A stretch of DNA of 64,000 bases, from NCBI GenBank assembly GCA_020849615.1, contig JADLFW010000004.1, positions 248,001 to 312,000 of the forward strand, given 5' to 3'. The position numbers were made by a program, and so were the translations under genes. The DNA comes from Phycisphaerales bacterium (GTDB taxonomy: Bacteria > Planctomycetota > Phycisphaerae > Phycisphaerales > UBA1924). The notes under the pieces were generated by a model, which made no database searches, had not been told where the DNA came from, and worked only from the letters and a program-made list of their open reading frames with translations. Shown here piece after piece: positions 19,605-28,548 of the stretch; position 1 is the first letter of the stretch, and each line of letters begins with the position of its first letter.

Positions 19605-20477
19605 CTACCGCACCGGCGCGCCCTGGCGATCGGCCTTCTGCCGGGCCCGCGCGTTGTGCAGCTTCTCGATGTACAAGAGGGAGATCATGTACTCGTAGCT
19701 GGCCATCAGGCTGGCCAGGTGCCACCCCGCCTTGCCATCCATGAATCCGAAGCGCACGAAGTACATGTAGAAGAACCGGATCAGCGGCTTGAAGGGTGTC
19801 CGCGGCCACACCTCGCGGCGGATCCACTGCCGCAGCCGCAGCTGGTCCTTGAACAGCTGCCGGGCGTGCGCCTCGCTCTTGATCCCCATCGCCGACTTCA
19901 CCCACTCATCGCTCTCCATGTCCGCGTACTTGATGTGCTTGTTCAGGTACTCGGAGATGGACTCGCGGCGGATGTGCAGCATCAGGTGCTTCAGGTACCC
20001 CGTCCGCCCCTGGCAGATCATGTGCTCGTGCACCGAGCGGTCCTCGTACCGGCAGCTCCCCCGCCGGAAGAACCGCAGGTTCCACGAGGGGTACAGCCCC
20101 CCGTGCCAGATCGGCCGGCCCATGAAGATCACCACCCGGTTCACGAAGTACCCCGCCGCCGGGTCGTTCCCCGACGCCGTGTCGAACAGCTCCTCGCGCA
20201 GCTGCGGCGTCACCCGCTCATCCGCATCGAGGATGAACACCCAGTCCCCGGTGAAGGGCAGGTTGTCCAGCCCCCAGTTCTTCTGCCGCGAGTAGTTCTC
20301 GAAAGGGTGCTCGATCACCGTCGCCCCCGCGGCCCGCGCGAGCGCCTGGGTGCCGTCGGTGCTCAGCGAGTCCAGCACGTACACCGGCCCGACCTTCAGC
20401 GCGTTCTCCACGGTCTCGCTGATGTGCGAGGCCTCGTTGAACGTGGGGATCATCACGTCGATGCGGGGCTGGCTCAC
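19605..20477 (-). CDS. family 2 glycosyltransferase (paralogue 1 of 3)
   Basis: 290-aa cytosolic, membrane-associated GT-A glycosyltransferase of the WaaE/LPS-core type. Motifs: RIDVMIPTFNEASHISETVENAL, YVLDSLSTDGT, ENYSRQKNWGLDNL, and the metal-binding DADERVTPQL. The C-terminal part (GGLYPSWNLRFFRRG, RYEDRSVHEH, KPLIRFFYMYFVRFGFMDGKAGWHL) is shared with the next two genes. The GTG start at 20477 overlaps the stop of the upstream gene by 4 nt (GTGA), so the two are translationally coupled. Likely role is transfer of a sugar to LPS core or exopolysaccharide. Confidence 0.88.
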   Translation of the reverse strand: MSQPRIDVMIPTFNEASHISETVENALKVGPVYVLDSLSTDGTQALARAAGATVIEHPFENYSRQKNWGLDNLPFTGDWVFILDADERVTPQLREELFDTASGNDPAAGYFVNRVVIFMGRPIWHGGLYPSWNLRFFRRGSCRYEDRSVHEHMICQGRTGYLKHLMLHIRRESISEYLNKHIKYADMESDEWVKSAMGIKSEAHARQLFKDQLRLRQWIRREVWPRTPFKPLIRFFYMYFVRFGFMDGKAGWHLASLMASYEYMISLLYIEKLHNARARQKADRQGAPVR

Positions 20478-21505
20478 GCGCGGGCCCCCCCGGGGCGGGC
20501 GGGATCTCCGCCCCCGGCACCCCCGCCCTCCGCGAGCAGGCGCCGCACCACCGCCTCCGTCCCCGGGCCCCAGGCCTTCTGGTGCTCGCGGATCTTCACC
20601 TCGATCCAGTACTCGTACATCGAGATCATCGCCGCGTAGTGGAAGCCCGCGGCGCCGTCGAGGAACCCGGCCCGGAGGAAGTACATGTAGCAGAACCGGG
20701 CCGCGGCCCGCAGCGGCAGGAAGAACGAGAGGTCCTTCAGGGCCCGCCGCTTGATCGCGGGCGTCTGGCCCGACATCGCCAGGCGCACCTTTTCCGCGGC
20801 CGAGCCGTCCAGCACCCGCACCGCCTCTTTCGACTCCATGTCCGAGTACGAGTTGTGCTTGATGAACCAGGGCTTCAGGCCCTTGTTGAAGCTGTAGTGC
20901 ACGAAGTGCTCGTTGAGGTCCCCCAGCGTCCCTTCCACCACGGGGTGCGCATTCACATCGCGGTCCTCGTAGCGGATCCGGTCGGGCTTGAAGAGCCGGA
21001 TGATCCACACCGGGTACAGCCCGCCCCGCCGGATCCACCGCCCCATGAACATGTTCTTGTACCGCAGCCGGTACGCCGCGTGCACGTTCGCCGGGTCGTT
21101 CACCCGGGCCACGATCTCCCGCTGCAGCTCCGGCGTCACCCGCTCATCCGCATCCGAGTAGTACACCCACGTGTGCTTCCACTGGATGTTGTCCAGGGCC
21201 CAGTTGCTGTGCCGGCTCCACGTGTCGAACTTCCGCTGCACCACCCGCACGTTGGGGAACGTCCGCGCGATCTCCACCGTCCGGTCCGTCGAATAACTGT
21301 CCAGCACCACGATGTCATCGCTGAACACGAGCGTCCGCAGGCACTCGGCGATGTTCATCTCCTCGTTCTTGGTCAGCACGAGGATGCTGGGCGGCTCCTC
21401 GCCGCCGGGCCAGTCGTGCCGCCACGACCCATCGCGCGGCAGCAACGCCTCCGCCGTCGCCGGGGAGTCCGATAACACCGATCTTTCCGCCGTCACCGTG
21501 CTCAT
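20474..21505 (-). CDS. family 2 glycosyltransferase (paralogue 2 of 3)
   Basis: 343 aa, same family as its neighbours: SILVLTKNEEMNIAECL, DDIVVLDSYSTDRTVEIA, SRHSNWALDNI, SDADERVTPEL, RRGGLYPVWIIRLFKPDRIRYEDRDVNAHP, HYSFNKGLKPWFIKHNSYSDMES, FCYMYFLRAGFLDGAAGFHYA. The DADE motif replaces DXD as metal ligand. A Gly/Pro/Ala-rich tail of about 25 residues is extra. First gene of a two-gene unit with the overlapping gene at 19605. Similarity to the third copy at 21701 is high, so the cluster arose by tandem duplication. Confidence 0.9.
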   Translation of the reverse strand: MSTVTAERSVLSDSPATAEALLPRDGSWRHDWPGGEEPPSILVLTKNEEMNIAECLRTLVFSDDIVVLDSYSTDRTVEIARTFPNVRVVQRKFDTWSRHSNWALDNIQWKHTWVYYSDADERVTPELQREIVARVNDPANVHAAYRLRYKNMFMGRWIRRGGLYPVWIIRLFKPDRIRYEDRDVNAHPVVEGTLGDLNEHFVHYSFNKGLKPWFIKHNSYSDMESKEAVRVLDGSAAEKVRLAMSGQTPAIKRRALKDLSFFLPLRAAARFCYMYFLRAGFLDGAAGFHYAAMISMYEYWIEVKIREHQKAWGPGTEAVVRRLLAEGGGAGGGDPARPGGARA

Positions 21506-21639
21506 CTGCTCGTCTCGACACTCCTACGCCGCCGGGCCCAAGCCAGATCGTACCGCCGAGCCACGGGCTTTGAGCCAAAGTCGATCGCGGCGGCGCTTCG
21601 TGGCCCGGCCCGCACCCGCCCACCCCCCGGCCCGGCGCC

Positions 21640-21672
21640 AAAAACACCGCCGCCGCTCTCTCCGAGCGGCGG
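21640..21672 (-). terminator. rho-independent terminator
   Basis: On the minus strand a perfect 9-bp stem (CCGCCGCTC/GAGCGGCGG) is followed by GTGTTTTT. It ends the 21701-22846 gene, so the third glycosyltransferase is a separate transcription unit. Its loop (GGAGA, TCTCC on the other strand) resembles the TCC-loop repeats. Confidence 0.8.
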
Positions 21673-21700
21673 GGGGTGAACTGCTCTTGAGTGCCGGGCC

Positions 21701-22846
21701 TCAGGCCACCGCGGCCCGCAGGCGCGCCGCCGGGCGGGCCGCCGGGTAGGTGGGGCTCGCCGGCGCGTGCCGGACAACCCGGGCCTCGGTCGCCGCGTTC
21801 CACCGCCGGGCCGCCGCCTTCGCCGCCGTCACCGGGGTCTCGGCCAGCAGCCGGGCCACGATGTCCTCGTTCCGGCCCTTCCAGTTGTGCTCGCGCTCCC
21901 GGATCTTCAGCCCGATCCAGTACTCGTACATCGCGATCAGCAGGCAGTAGTGCACGCCCGGCAGCCCGTCGCGGAACCCGCCCTTGATGACAAAGTCGTG
22001 CACGAACCGCCAGGCCTGCCGGGCCGGCAGGAAGAAGCTCAGGTTCTTCAGCGTCCGCCGCCGCACCATCGGGTCCTTCGACAGCACGCTCGTGATGCAC
22101 GGCGCGCTCGACCGCACCCGCACCGCTTCCAGCGCCTCGCGGTCGCTGTAGTAGTTGTGCTTGGTGAACCAGGCCCGCAGACCCTTGTTGAAGCTGTAGT
22201 GAAGGAAATACTCCCGCAGCTCCCCCACCGCCCCGTCGATGATCGGGTGCACGTTGGTCTCGCGCGTCTCGTACCGCACCCGCGAGGGCTTCACCAGGCG
22301 GATGATGAACACCGGGTAGCTGCTCGCGTGGCGGATCCACCGCCCCATGAACATGTTGCGGTACCGCATCCGGTACGCCACCGGCGCATCCGCCCGCTCG
22401 CCCTCGTTGATCTTCGCCGTGATCTCCGCCGCCAGCGCGGGCGTCACCCGCTCATCCGCATCGCACACGTACACCCAGTCGTTGCGGTACGCCACCTCGT
22501 GCAGCCCGTGGTTGCGCTGCATGAACTCGGTGTCGAAGGCCCGCTGGATCACCCGCACGTTGGGGAACCGCCGCGCGATCTCGACCGTCCGGTCCGTCGA
22601 GAAACTGTCCAGCACGACCACATCATCGCTGAACGAGAGTGCCATGAGGCACTCCTCGATATTGGCTTCCTCGTTCTTTGTCAGCACCAGCACGCTGCAG
22701 GTCTTCACCGCGGCCCGCGGCGCACCCGCCCGCGGCGGCTCCAGGTCCAGCCCGGCCTCGATACGCAGCCCGGCCCGGCCCACGCCAGCCGGTTCGATCT
22801 TCCCGATCACGCCGATACCCAACGCCGCGCCGGAGACGCTTGACAT
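21701..22846 (-). CDS. family 2 glycosyltransferase (paralogue 3 of 3)
   Basis: 381 aa. Family motifs SVLVLTKNEEANIEECLMAL, DDVVVLDSFSTDRTVEIA, MQRNHGLHEVAYRNDWV, CDADERVTPAL, MGRWIRHASSYPVFIIRLVKPSRVRYE, HYSFNKGLRAWFTKHNYYSDREA, FVHDFVIKGGFRDGLPGVHYCLLIAMYEYWIGLK. There is a 45-residue N-terminal extension before the catalytic fold and an Ala-rich tail. ATG 22846 is preferred; an in-frame start 51 nt upstream would add a Cys/Trp-rich stretch that looks non-coding. Same predicted role in surface polysaccharide assembly. Confidence 0.88.
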   Translation of the reverse strand: MSSVSGAALGIGVIGKIEPAGVGRAGLRIEAGLDLEPPRAGAPRAAVKTCSVLVLTKNEEANIEECLMALSFSDDVVVLDSFSTDRTVEIARRFPNVRVIQRAFDTEFMQRNHGLHEVAYRNDWVYVCDADERVTPALAAEITAKINEGERADAPVAYRMRYRNMFMGRWIRHASSYPVFIIRLVKPSRVRYETRETNVHPIIDGAVGELREYFLHYSFNKGLRAWFTKHNYYSDREALEAVRVRSSAPCITSVLSKDPMVRRRTLKNLSFFLPARQAWRFVHDFVIKGGFRDGLPGVHYCLLIAMYEYWIGLKIREREHNWKGRNEDIVARLLAETPVTAAKAAARRWNAATEARVVRHAPASPTYPAARPAARLRAAVA

Positions 22847-23102
22847 GTGTTCTACTCCACACCAGGCGGGCCGCAAACGACCCGAAGGGCACCACACCCT
22901 GCCCTAACCATGCCACACGGCGCAACCCACGCCATGATTCCAGCCCGCACATCCCGCGCAAGCCGACCCCACGGCCCCGATAACGCCACTCCCCGGTTGT
23001 GGTGTAGAGAGAACCAGGCTAGCCGAGCTTGCCCGGCTTGCCTATGCCAAATATAACCCGAATACGAGCGTCCTCAGAAAGGACTTCCGGCGGCGGGTCG
23101 GC

Positions 23103-23819
23103 TCAATTCTCGCCAGAGCCCTCTGCAGCCGTGGTGGAGGCATCTTCGACCAGTGGTTCCACGGGCTCCCGCGAATCTGGCACATCGACAACCGGGTGCG
23201 TCTCGGGCATCCGGGCCTGCGGGTAGTACTGCCGCCGGGCCCCATCGTAATCCGGGTAGTAGTACAACTCCGGGATCGGCACGGTGCCGACTTCCCAGAC
23301 CTGGTGGCGCCGCACCCGCCACGGCTCGAACCCGCCCTCGATCCGAAGGGTGACGGGCTGGTAGAGCACCTGCCCGCCGGGCCCGCGCGGGCCTTCCAGC
23401 ACGGGCCGCAGCACATCCACCTTGGCGTTGCGCCCACGCACCCACAGCCGCCCGATGTGATAGATCGGCAGCGACTGGGCCGTTTCGGGAGTCAGGGGCG
23501 CCGCCTTGTCCCCCAGCTTCTTCAGGATCCGGTCGTACACATCCCGCCGCACACCCTTGGGAATGTTGATCGCGTAGGACGCCTCGGTTGACACTCCGCC
23601 GGGCGGGGGGAACTTCGAGGTGACCCAATCCAGACTCAGGTAGATCAGCTCATCCGCCGGGGGAGTATTGGGGTCCTGGTTGGCGAAGGTGTTCTTGCCA
23701 CCCTCTTCGTAGGGGTAGCTCGCGTAACCGACGCAGCCCCCCAGCGCCGCCAGCATCACCAATCCCGCCGCACCGATCCCGCAAAGCTTCCATGCTCCTT
23801 CAGCTGCGCCGTGCATCAT
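23103..23819 (-). CDS. lipoprotein of unknown function
   Basis: 238 aa. The N-terminus (MMHGAAEGAWKLCGIGAAGLVMLAALGGC) is a lipoprotein signal with lipobox LGGC, predicting lipidation at Cys29 or so. The mature part (ADELIYLSLDWVTSKFPPPGG, YAINIPKGVRRDVYDRILKKL, LPIYHIGRLWVRGRNAKVDVLRPV, PVTLRIEGGFEPWRVRRHQVWEVG, PELYYYPDY) is not a family I recognise, but it has the regular strand/turn pattern of a folded periplasmic domain. The acidic tail is disordered. Start 23819 has AGAAAGGG upstream; the ATG at 23816 is equally possible. Confidence 0.75.
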   Translation of the reverse strand: MMHGAAEGAWKLCGIGAAGLVMLAALGGCVGYASYPYEEGGKNTFANQDPNTPPADELIYLSLDWVTSKFPPPGGVSTEASYAINIPKGVRRDVYDRILKKLGDKAAPLTPETAQSLPIYHIGRLWVRGRNAKVDVLRPVLEGPRGPGGQVLYQPVTLRIEGGFEPWRVRRHQVWEVGTVPIPELYYYPDYDGARRQYYPQARMPETHPVVDVPDSREPVEPLVEDASTTAAEGSGEN

Positions 23820-24063
23820 GCCGACCCTTTCTTCTGCTAATGGGCCCCTGGCCCGGGCGGGCTTCCGCCCGCCATCACTGTACACGCGTCGAACCCGGCC
23901 CGACCCCTCGTTTCCCTGTTCGGGGCCGGATTCTGCGCTCGTCCGGGAAGGGCCGCAACCCTACCCTTCGAGGTTCGGTATCGGTTGACGCGGGCCCGTG
24001 GCCCGGTTACAACTTCCCTCCCGGGCCCGGCTCGTACCTCGCGCCGGGACAAGGAGTTCCGTC

Positions 24064-24366
24064 ATGACCAGCTTCACGAGCACCAGCAACCGCCGCAACA
24101 TCGCCCTGCTGCTCATCACCCTCGGCGCCACCGCCGGGCTGGGCGCGTGCTCCTCCACCCCCAACGATTACAGCTACCAGGCCGCCGCCGAGATCCGCAA
24201 GGATGTCACCCCGGAGCTCGATGGCCTCAACCGCCGCCGCGTTGACATGGATAACGACTTCGCGATGACCGCCGACACCAACGGCCGGGCCTTCAACGAT
24301 GATCTCGACCGGGCCTTCTTCCTGGACAGGCCCAGCCACCTTACGCGTTACCCGCACACGCGCTGA
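24064..24366 (+). CDS. small lipoprotein
   Basis: 100 aa. Signal peptide with lipobox (ALLLITLGATAGLGAC, Cys29), then a short polar region of about 70 residues (YQAAAEIRKDVTPELDGLNRRRVDMDNDF; NDDLDRAFFLDRPSHLTRYPHTR). AAGGAG lies 8 nt before the ATG. Family unknown; the mature part resembles small structural lipoproteins in size only. Followed by a strong terminator. Its strongly C-rich coding strand contrasts with the G-rich genes downstream, see the strand-composition finding. Confidence 0.8.
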   Translation: MTSFTSTSNRRNIALLLITLGATAGLGACSSTPNDYSYQAAAEIRKDVTPELDGLNRRRVDMDNDFAMTADTNGRAFNDDLDRAFFLDRPSHLTRYPHTR

Positions 24367-24387
24367 GCCAGGTCACCGCACGACCCA

Positions 24388-24421
24388 CGCCCGCGCTCTC
24401 CGCGCGGGCGTTCTTCTTTTT
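24388..24421 (+). terminator. rho-independent terminator
   Basis: Perfect 9-bp stem CGCCCGCGC/GCGCGGGCG (24388-24396 with 24402-24410), then TTCTTCTTTTTG. Confidence 0.88.
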
Positions 24422-24587
24422 GTTCCGGCGGATCATGCGAACTGCCTCTCCGAGGCAAGATTCGGCGTCGGCGGCGCTGCCGGGCCGGTTGTAACGCCGC
24501 GCACCCGACCGGGGTAGAACCAAAGAAAACCCGAATCCATGGGCCCGCGCCGCCCGATCTTTCTTCCGCCAGGGCCCCCGCCGCCGG

Positions 24588-24593
24588 TAGGCT
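24588..24593 (+). promoter_or_regulatory. -10-like box inside a small inverted repeat
   Basis: TAGGCT within GCCGGTAGGCTGAAAACCGG, 35 nt before the pseudopilin ATG. A very similar arrangement, GCCGGTATGCTGAGACCGGC, lies at 62964-62983 before the GH127-type gene. Confidence 0.4.
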
Positions 24594-24628
24594 GAAAACC
24601 GGCCGCACTTCGCAGGATTGACCCGCCG

Positions 24629-25336
24629 ATGACCCGCCCGCTCCATTTCGTCCGCACGAGCCCACCCGAGTCCGGGCCGGCCCGGCCCGCGCGCGGGTTC
24701 ACGCTGATCGAGCTGCTGGTCGTCATCTCCATCATCGCGCTGCTCATCGGGATCCTGATGCCCGCGCTGGGCCAGGCCCGGGAGTCGGGCCGGCGCATCA
24801 AGTGCCTCGCCAACCTCAAGGGGCTGGGCCAGGGCTTTGCGCTCTACCTCGAGAAGTCCAAGGGTGTGCTCCCGATGGTGCGGCCGCTGCACGATGAGAC
24901 GCACGCGCACCTGAACGATCCCTCGCTGCTCGATGTGCTCTCGGAGTTCATCGATGCGCCGATCCCGCGCAAGCAGGATGATGAGACCTACATCTCGACT
25001 GATCCGTACAAGTGCCCTTCCGACAAGGGCGGGTCCGACGGTGTGCCCGCGTGGCAATCGACGGGGACGAGCTACGAGTACTACCCCGGCGCGTTCATGT
25101 TCCTCGCCGAGATCTTCCTGATTCCCAACCCGGCGTTCGGCGTGACCAAGGCGTACGAGAACAACCGCGACTGGCCCGTCATCGCCGACTTCGGCGACTT
25201 CCACCCGCAGCGCAAGACGGGCAAGCCGCGGAACTGCCTGTTCTTCAAGGACTGGCGGGCCGACTGGGTGCCCGATCTTGAATCGGAGGCGGCCTCGTTC
25301 TGGGATGATGTGAAGAGGTTCGGCGGCGGCAAGTGA
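24629..25336 (+). CDS. type II secretion/prepilin-type pseudopilin
   Basis: 235 aa. A 23-residue leader ends at [23 protein letters not shown]: prepilin peptidase would cut after the Gly and methylate Phe, and the following 20 residues form the membrane helix and coiled assembly stalk. The globular part contains [32 protein letters not shown] and a C-terminal [23 protein letters not shown], a layout seen in the many stand-alone pseudopilin-like proteins of planctomycetes. No secretion ATPase or other pseudopilin gene adjoins. The next gene starts 51 nt downstream and may be co-transcribed. Confidence 0.85.
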   Translation: MTRPLHFVRTSPPESGPARPARGFTLIELLVVISIIALLIGILMPALGQARESGRRIKCLANLKGLGQGFALYLEKSKGVLPMVRPLHDETHAHLNDPSLLDVLSEFIDAPIPRKQDDETYISTDPYKCPSDKGGSDGVPAWQSTGTSYEYYPGAFMFLAEIFLIPNPAFGVTKAYENNRDWPVIADFGDFHPQRKTGKPRNCLFFKDWRADWVPDLESEAASFWDDVKRFGGGK

Positions 25337-25387
25337 GCAGCGCACCATCACCGGTGCGTGCTGCGTGTGAGGTGTGCGCGAGCGATC

Positions 25388-26209
25388 ATGAGCCAGATGC
25401 TGCCCAGCCTGCTCGATTCGATCGAAACCCCCGCGGGTCCCGTGCAACGCGGGCCCGGGCCGGTCGCGCGCTTGCGTGCGCGGCTCAACGCGGGCGTGGC
25501 CCGGCTGACCGCGGATCCGGCCCGCCGCCGCAAGCTGGTCCTGGCGGGACGGTGGGGAGGCGGCGCGGCGGTGATCGCGCTGGGCCTGGGCGCCTATTTC
25601 ATCCTGCGGCCCGTGCCCAAGCCCGATTACGAATCCGCGCCGATTGATGAGATCTTCAACTACACGCTGCTGACCGACGAGTTCAACAAGCTCCCGATCG
25701 ATGAGCGTGTGCGGCTGGTGGGGCAGATCGTGCAGCGCATCAAGACGATGGGCTCGGGCGACTCGGCGCTGCTGGCGGCGTTCGCGGCGGGGATCATGGG
25801 ACAGGCCCGGGAGCAGCTGCAGAAGAACGCCTCGAAAATGGCGGTGGACCTGTGGGACAAGTACGCCATCGACTACGCCAGGGTGCCCGAGGATGAGCGC
25901 GGCGAGTACATCGAAGGCACGATCGTCGAGTTCATGAAGACGATGGAGGGGATCGCGGGCGAGTCGCGCAACATCTCGGATGCGGACCGGCTCGCCGAGC
26001 TCCGCGGCCAGGCCAAGCGCGATGCCGAAGAGCTGCAGCGTCCGGGCTCTTCACCGTCGGGCCGGCAGATGGGCCGCATGTTCGACTTCATGAACGAGGG
26101 TGTGGGCGGCGCGGCGACGCCCGCGCAGCGCGTCCGCGGCGCCCAGCTCATGCGCGACATGGTCCGCCACCTCCGCGGCGGCGACCTCGCGACGGGCAAG
26201 CCCAAGTGA
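25388..26209 (+). CDS. single-pass membrane protein of unknown function
   Basis: 273 aa. A basic N-terminal region (RLRARLNAGVARLTADPARRRKLV) precedes one transmembrane helix (about residues 58-76, WGGGAAVIALGLGAYFIL), followed by a helical domain outside or in the periplasm (DEIFNYTLLTDEFNKLPIDERVRLVGQIVQRIK, AAGIMGQAREQLQKNASKMAVDLWDKYA, EEYIEGTIVEFMKTME-like segment). I know no family. Starts at ATG 25388, 51 nt after the pseudopilin stop, so the two are probably one unit. The DEIFNYTLLTDEFNKLP segment could interact with the pseudopilin (speculative). Confidence 0.75.
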   Translation: MSQMLPSLLDSIETPAGPVQRGPGPVARLRARLNAGVARLTADPARRRKLVLAGRWGGGAAVIALGLGAYFILRPVPKPDYESAPIDEIFNYTLLTDEFNKLPIDERVRLVGQIVQRIKTMGSGDSALLAAFAAGIMGQAREQLQKNASKMAVDLWDKYAIDYARVPEDERGEYIEGTIVEFMKTMEGIAGESRNISDADRLAELRGQAKRDAEELQRPGSSPSGRQMGRMFDFMNEGVGGAATPAQRVRGAQLMRDMVRHLRGGDLATGKPK

Positions 26210-26236
26210 AGTGACGAAGTGACTCTTCCAACCGAA

Positions 26237-26304
26237 CCGCGAGCGTGAGCGAGCGGGCCATTACCCCGCGCGCACCTACGCGACCGTGAGGGAGCGCGGA
26301 AGAG
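26237..26304 (+). repeat. dispersed two-unit repeat, copy 1
   Basis: Unit 1 (GAACCGCGAGCGTGAGCGAG, then CGGGCCA) and, about 40 nt on, unit 2 (CGACCGTGAGGGAGCGCG). Both units recur in the same order and spacing, on the opposite strand, at 39333-39392, with only a few mismatches. Confidence 0.7.
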
Positions 26305-26313
26305 AAGAACGAA

Positions 26314-26340
26314 CGCAGAGGCCGCAGAGGACGCAGAGAA
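26314..26340. repeat. 9-nt tandem repeat (3 units)
   Basis: CGCAGAGGC, CGCAGAGGA, CGCAGAGAA in succession. Confidence 0.6.
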
Positions 26341-26491
26341 GAGTGCGAAGGAGCGGGCCACTATCCCGATCACGTTCTCGCGGTCGCAGAGAGCGCGCAG
26401 CCGCAACCACAGAGGAACGCAACCCCGGCGCCGGGCCTCAGCGCCGCTTCACTCCCCCACTCTTGTTGGCGCGCACCGGCGCTGCGTTGAC

Positions 26492-26902
26492 TTACGCCGC
26501 CGTGTACTGCCCGCGGCTCACCTTCTTGAACTTGTCGGTGTGCTTGATGAGCGCCTGGTTGACGATGGTGCGGAAGTTGTCGGCGGTGGTGACGTAGCCG
26601 GCCCGCTGCGCGGCGGCGGCGGCCTCGGTCACCGACAGCGTCTTGGTCTTGAGCACCTTGCACAGCGTCTCGACGAGGCTCAGGGCGTTCTGGGCCCGCT
26701 TGCGGCCCACGCGGACTCCGCCCTCGGCGAGCGTGCCCCCCGCCGCCAGGATCTGCTGATCCAGCGCGGTGAGCTTGGCGAGCAGCTTGGCCCGCTTCTT
26801 GTGCAGCGAGCGCGTCGACCGGGCCCGGCGATTGATCTCCGCCTGCAACTGGGAAACGGACAACTTCGCGAGCGAGCCCGCGCCTTTCGATCTTTTAGCC
26901 AT
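26492..26902 (-). CDS. small basic protein with a winged-helix-like C-terminus
   Basis: 136 aa, rich in Lys and Arg at the N-terminus (MAKRSKGAGSLAKLSVSQLQAEINRRARSTRSL with a KKRAKLLAKLTALDQQI coiled coil) followed by a compact helical domain (LSLVETLCKVLKTKTLSVTEAAAAAQRAGYVTTADNFRTIVNQALIKHTDKFKKVSRGQYTAA). The C-terminal pattern resembles HARE-type winged-helix modules that bind DNA, so a nucleoid-associated role is plausible. A purine-rich AAGGG site lies before the ATG at 26902, which gives a sensible N-terminus; the open frame upstream is not supported. Sits 0.4 kb from parB. Confidence 0.65.
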   Translation of the reverse strand: MAKRSKGAGSLAKLSVSQLQAEINRRARSTRSLHKKRAKLLAKLTALDQQILAAGGTLAEGGVRVGRKRAQNALSLVETLCKVLKTKTLSVTEAAAAAQRAGYVTTADNFRTIVNQALIKHTDKFKKVSRGQYTAA

Positions 26903-27307
26903 GCGAACACCCTTGCTGTCCAAGTTGCGAGTTACCGGCGACCGAACACCTCGAAACGTTGCCCGGTACGCCCGGGCAATCGCGCGGCTCACCCCGTGAA
27001 CAGACTAGAAGTTCACACATTAGACATTATGTACACCACATGCAACCTCTCGATCGGCCCGCCGGGTGCGCCGCGCTCCGGGCCGGGCAGCGCACGCCCG
27101 CGTTCAGCACCGCAGAAACAGAGCGGCGTGGCCTTCACCATCATCGCGCGTGATTGCTAGAAAAATTAGGTATTTTCCATGGCAACCATTCGGGTCCGGA
27201 GCGCAAGATTAGTTCCGTCGAGCGGGGTGCCCGCGGCCGACCGCCCGATTGTGGTGAAAGCGCAACCCGGTGTTTCGACCGGCCTGGATGGCGAACGGGC
27301 GCCGCGA
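26903..27307. other. A+T-richer intergenic region next to parB
   Basis: About 400 bp with no convincing gene. Unlike its surroundings it contains A+T-rich patches (around 27008-27048 and 27148-27180, e.g. GCTAGAAAAATTAGGTATTT). I looked for DnaA boxes (TTATNCACA) and found none exact. The patches could mark a DNA-unwinding region, but that is not shown. Confidence 0.4.
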
Positions 27308-28330
27308 TCAGTCCTTCATTCCCATCTTGCTGAGCAGCCCGTCGAAGTGATCGACATCATAGAAACGGATGACGACCGTGCCCCGCTTGCCCGACTTGTC
27401 CACCCGCACCTCGACCTTCGTCCCCAGGTGCTCGGCGAGGCGTTTCTCGATTTCAACCACCGGCGCCGGCCGGGCCGCGACGGGGGCGATTGACGGCGAG
27501 CCGGCCATCAGCTGGTGGAAGGCCTGCTCGAGCCGGCGCACGCTCCACCCCTCGGCCGCGACGCGTTCGGCCAGCGCGATGCGGCGCGGGCCCGGCGGCC
27601 AGCCCAGGAGCGCCCGCGCGTGCCCCATGGTGAGCGAGCCCTGGGCGACGAGGTCCTGGACGGAATCCTCCAGTTCGACCAGCCGCACGAGGTTGGCGAT
27701 GGTGGAACGCTCGAGCCCGACGCGCTCGGCGATCTGGGCGTGCGTGAGGTTGAAATCGGTGGCGAGGCGCTGGAAGGCGGCGGCTCGGTCGATCGGGTTG
27801 AGGTCTTCGCGCTGCACGTTCTCGACGAGGGCCCACTCGGCGGACTCTTCATCGCTGAGCCGGCGCACGAGCGCGGGGAGGCGCAGCACTCCCGCGATTT
27901 CCGCGGCCCGGAGGCGCCGCTCCCCCGCCACCAGCTCCCAGTCGTAGCGCGAGTCCCTGGGCTCCGGCGGGAGGGGACGCACGATGATCGGCTGCATCAG
28001 GCCCGTGCGCTTGATGGAGTCGGCCAGCGCGTTCAGCGTCCCGTCGTGCACGACGCGGCGGGGCTGGTAGCTGTTGCCCATCACGCGGGCGACCTCGACC
28101 ATGACGAACCCCGGCGCATCCCCGCCGGCAGGGGTCGTCGCGGAACGACCGGCGGCAACGGGGGCCGGGCCCGCGGCGGGCGCCGGGGGCGCGATTGTAG
28201 CGTGCGCTACATGTTGTGCAACAGGGTGCGGCGGCAGCTCGACCCGCACCGCCGGGCCCAGGTTGATCAGGCTCCCGATCCCCCGGCCCAGACGCCTGGG
28301 TTTCCCGCCCGCTTCCTTGGATTCACTCAT
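27308..28330 (-). CDS. parB: chromosome-partitioning protein ParB
   Basis: 340-aa ParB/Spo0J. An Ala/Pro-rich N-terminus begins with KPRRLGRGIGSLI (ParA-interaction-type stretch). The ParBc/CTPase domain has RRVVHDGTLNALADSIKRTGLMQPIIVRP and ELVAGERRLRAAEIAG (box II). The helix-turn-helix follows: NVQREDLNPIDRAAAFQRL, LTHAQIAERVGLERSTIANLVRL, LTMGHARALLGW. The C-terminus (LAEHLGTKVEVRVDKSGKRGTVVIRFYDVDHFDGLL) is the dimerisation domain. ATG 28330 has a GGAAGG ribosome site. No parA is adjacent. Two exact parS-type palindromes lie 0.5 and 0.9 kb upstream. Confidence 0.95.
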   Translation of the reverse strand: MSESKEAGGKPRRLGRGIGSLINLGPAVRVELPPHPVAQHVAHATIAPPAPAAGPAPVAAGRSATTPAGGDAPGFVMVEVARVMGNSYQPRRVVHDGTLNALADSIKRTGLMQPIIVRPLPPEPRDSRYDWELVAGERRLRAAEIAGVLRLPALVRRLSDEESAEWALVENVQREDLNPIDRAAAFQRLATDFNLTHAQIAERVGLERSTIANLVRLVELEDSVQDLVAQGSLTMGHARALLGWPPGPRRIALAERVAAEGWSVRRLEQAFHQLMAGSPSIAPVAARPAPVVEIEKRLAEHLGTKVEVRVDKSGKRGTVVIRFYDVDHFDGLLSKMGMKD

Positions 28331-28534
28331 CGCGACCTTCCCTGATCCTCTCGGTTGTCCATGCTCCGGCCCGGGCACACGCGCCGCCGGGTGCCACTTG
28401 GTGCCGCCCGGTGCCACTCGTTCGCCGTCCGGTACGGCCGGGCCCGGCACAGCGTACACCCTGCGGGCTGTGGCCGCGCGGGGGATCGGGAGGGTCGGGG
28501 TTGGGGGGAGACTGCCATGTCAGCCCCCCGCTGC

Positions 28535-28540
28535 TACGCT
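28535..28540 (+). promoter_or_regulatory. -10 box of the Nudix gene
   Basis: TACGCT, 8 nt before ATG 28549, no Shine-Dalgarno. Confidence 0.5.
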
Positions 28541-28548
28541 GCCGGGCC

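Larger units (their letters stand above)
26210..26491. other. intergenic region with repeats
   Basis: About 280 bp without a gene between convergent genes. It holds the two-unit dispersed repeat (26237-26304) shared with 39333-39392 and a 9-nt tandem repeat (26314-26340). Confidence 0.6.

Noticed and set aside
24367..25336. Strand-composition switch as a result of gene orientation only
   Set aside because: Genes on both strands to the left are C-rich on the plus strand and genes on both strands to the right are G-rich, so orientation alone does not explain it; a computed skew plot is still required.
27179..27493. Plus-strand open frame of 104 codons in the parB-side gap
   Set aside because: Overlaps the parB 3' end antisense and has no recognisable domain.
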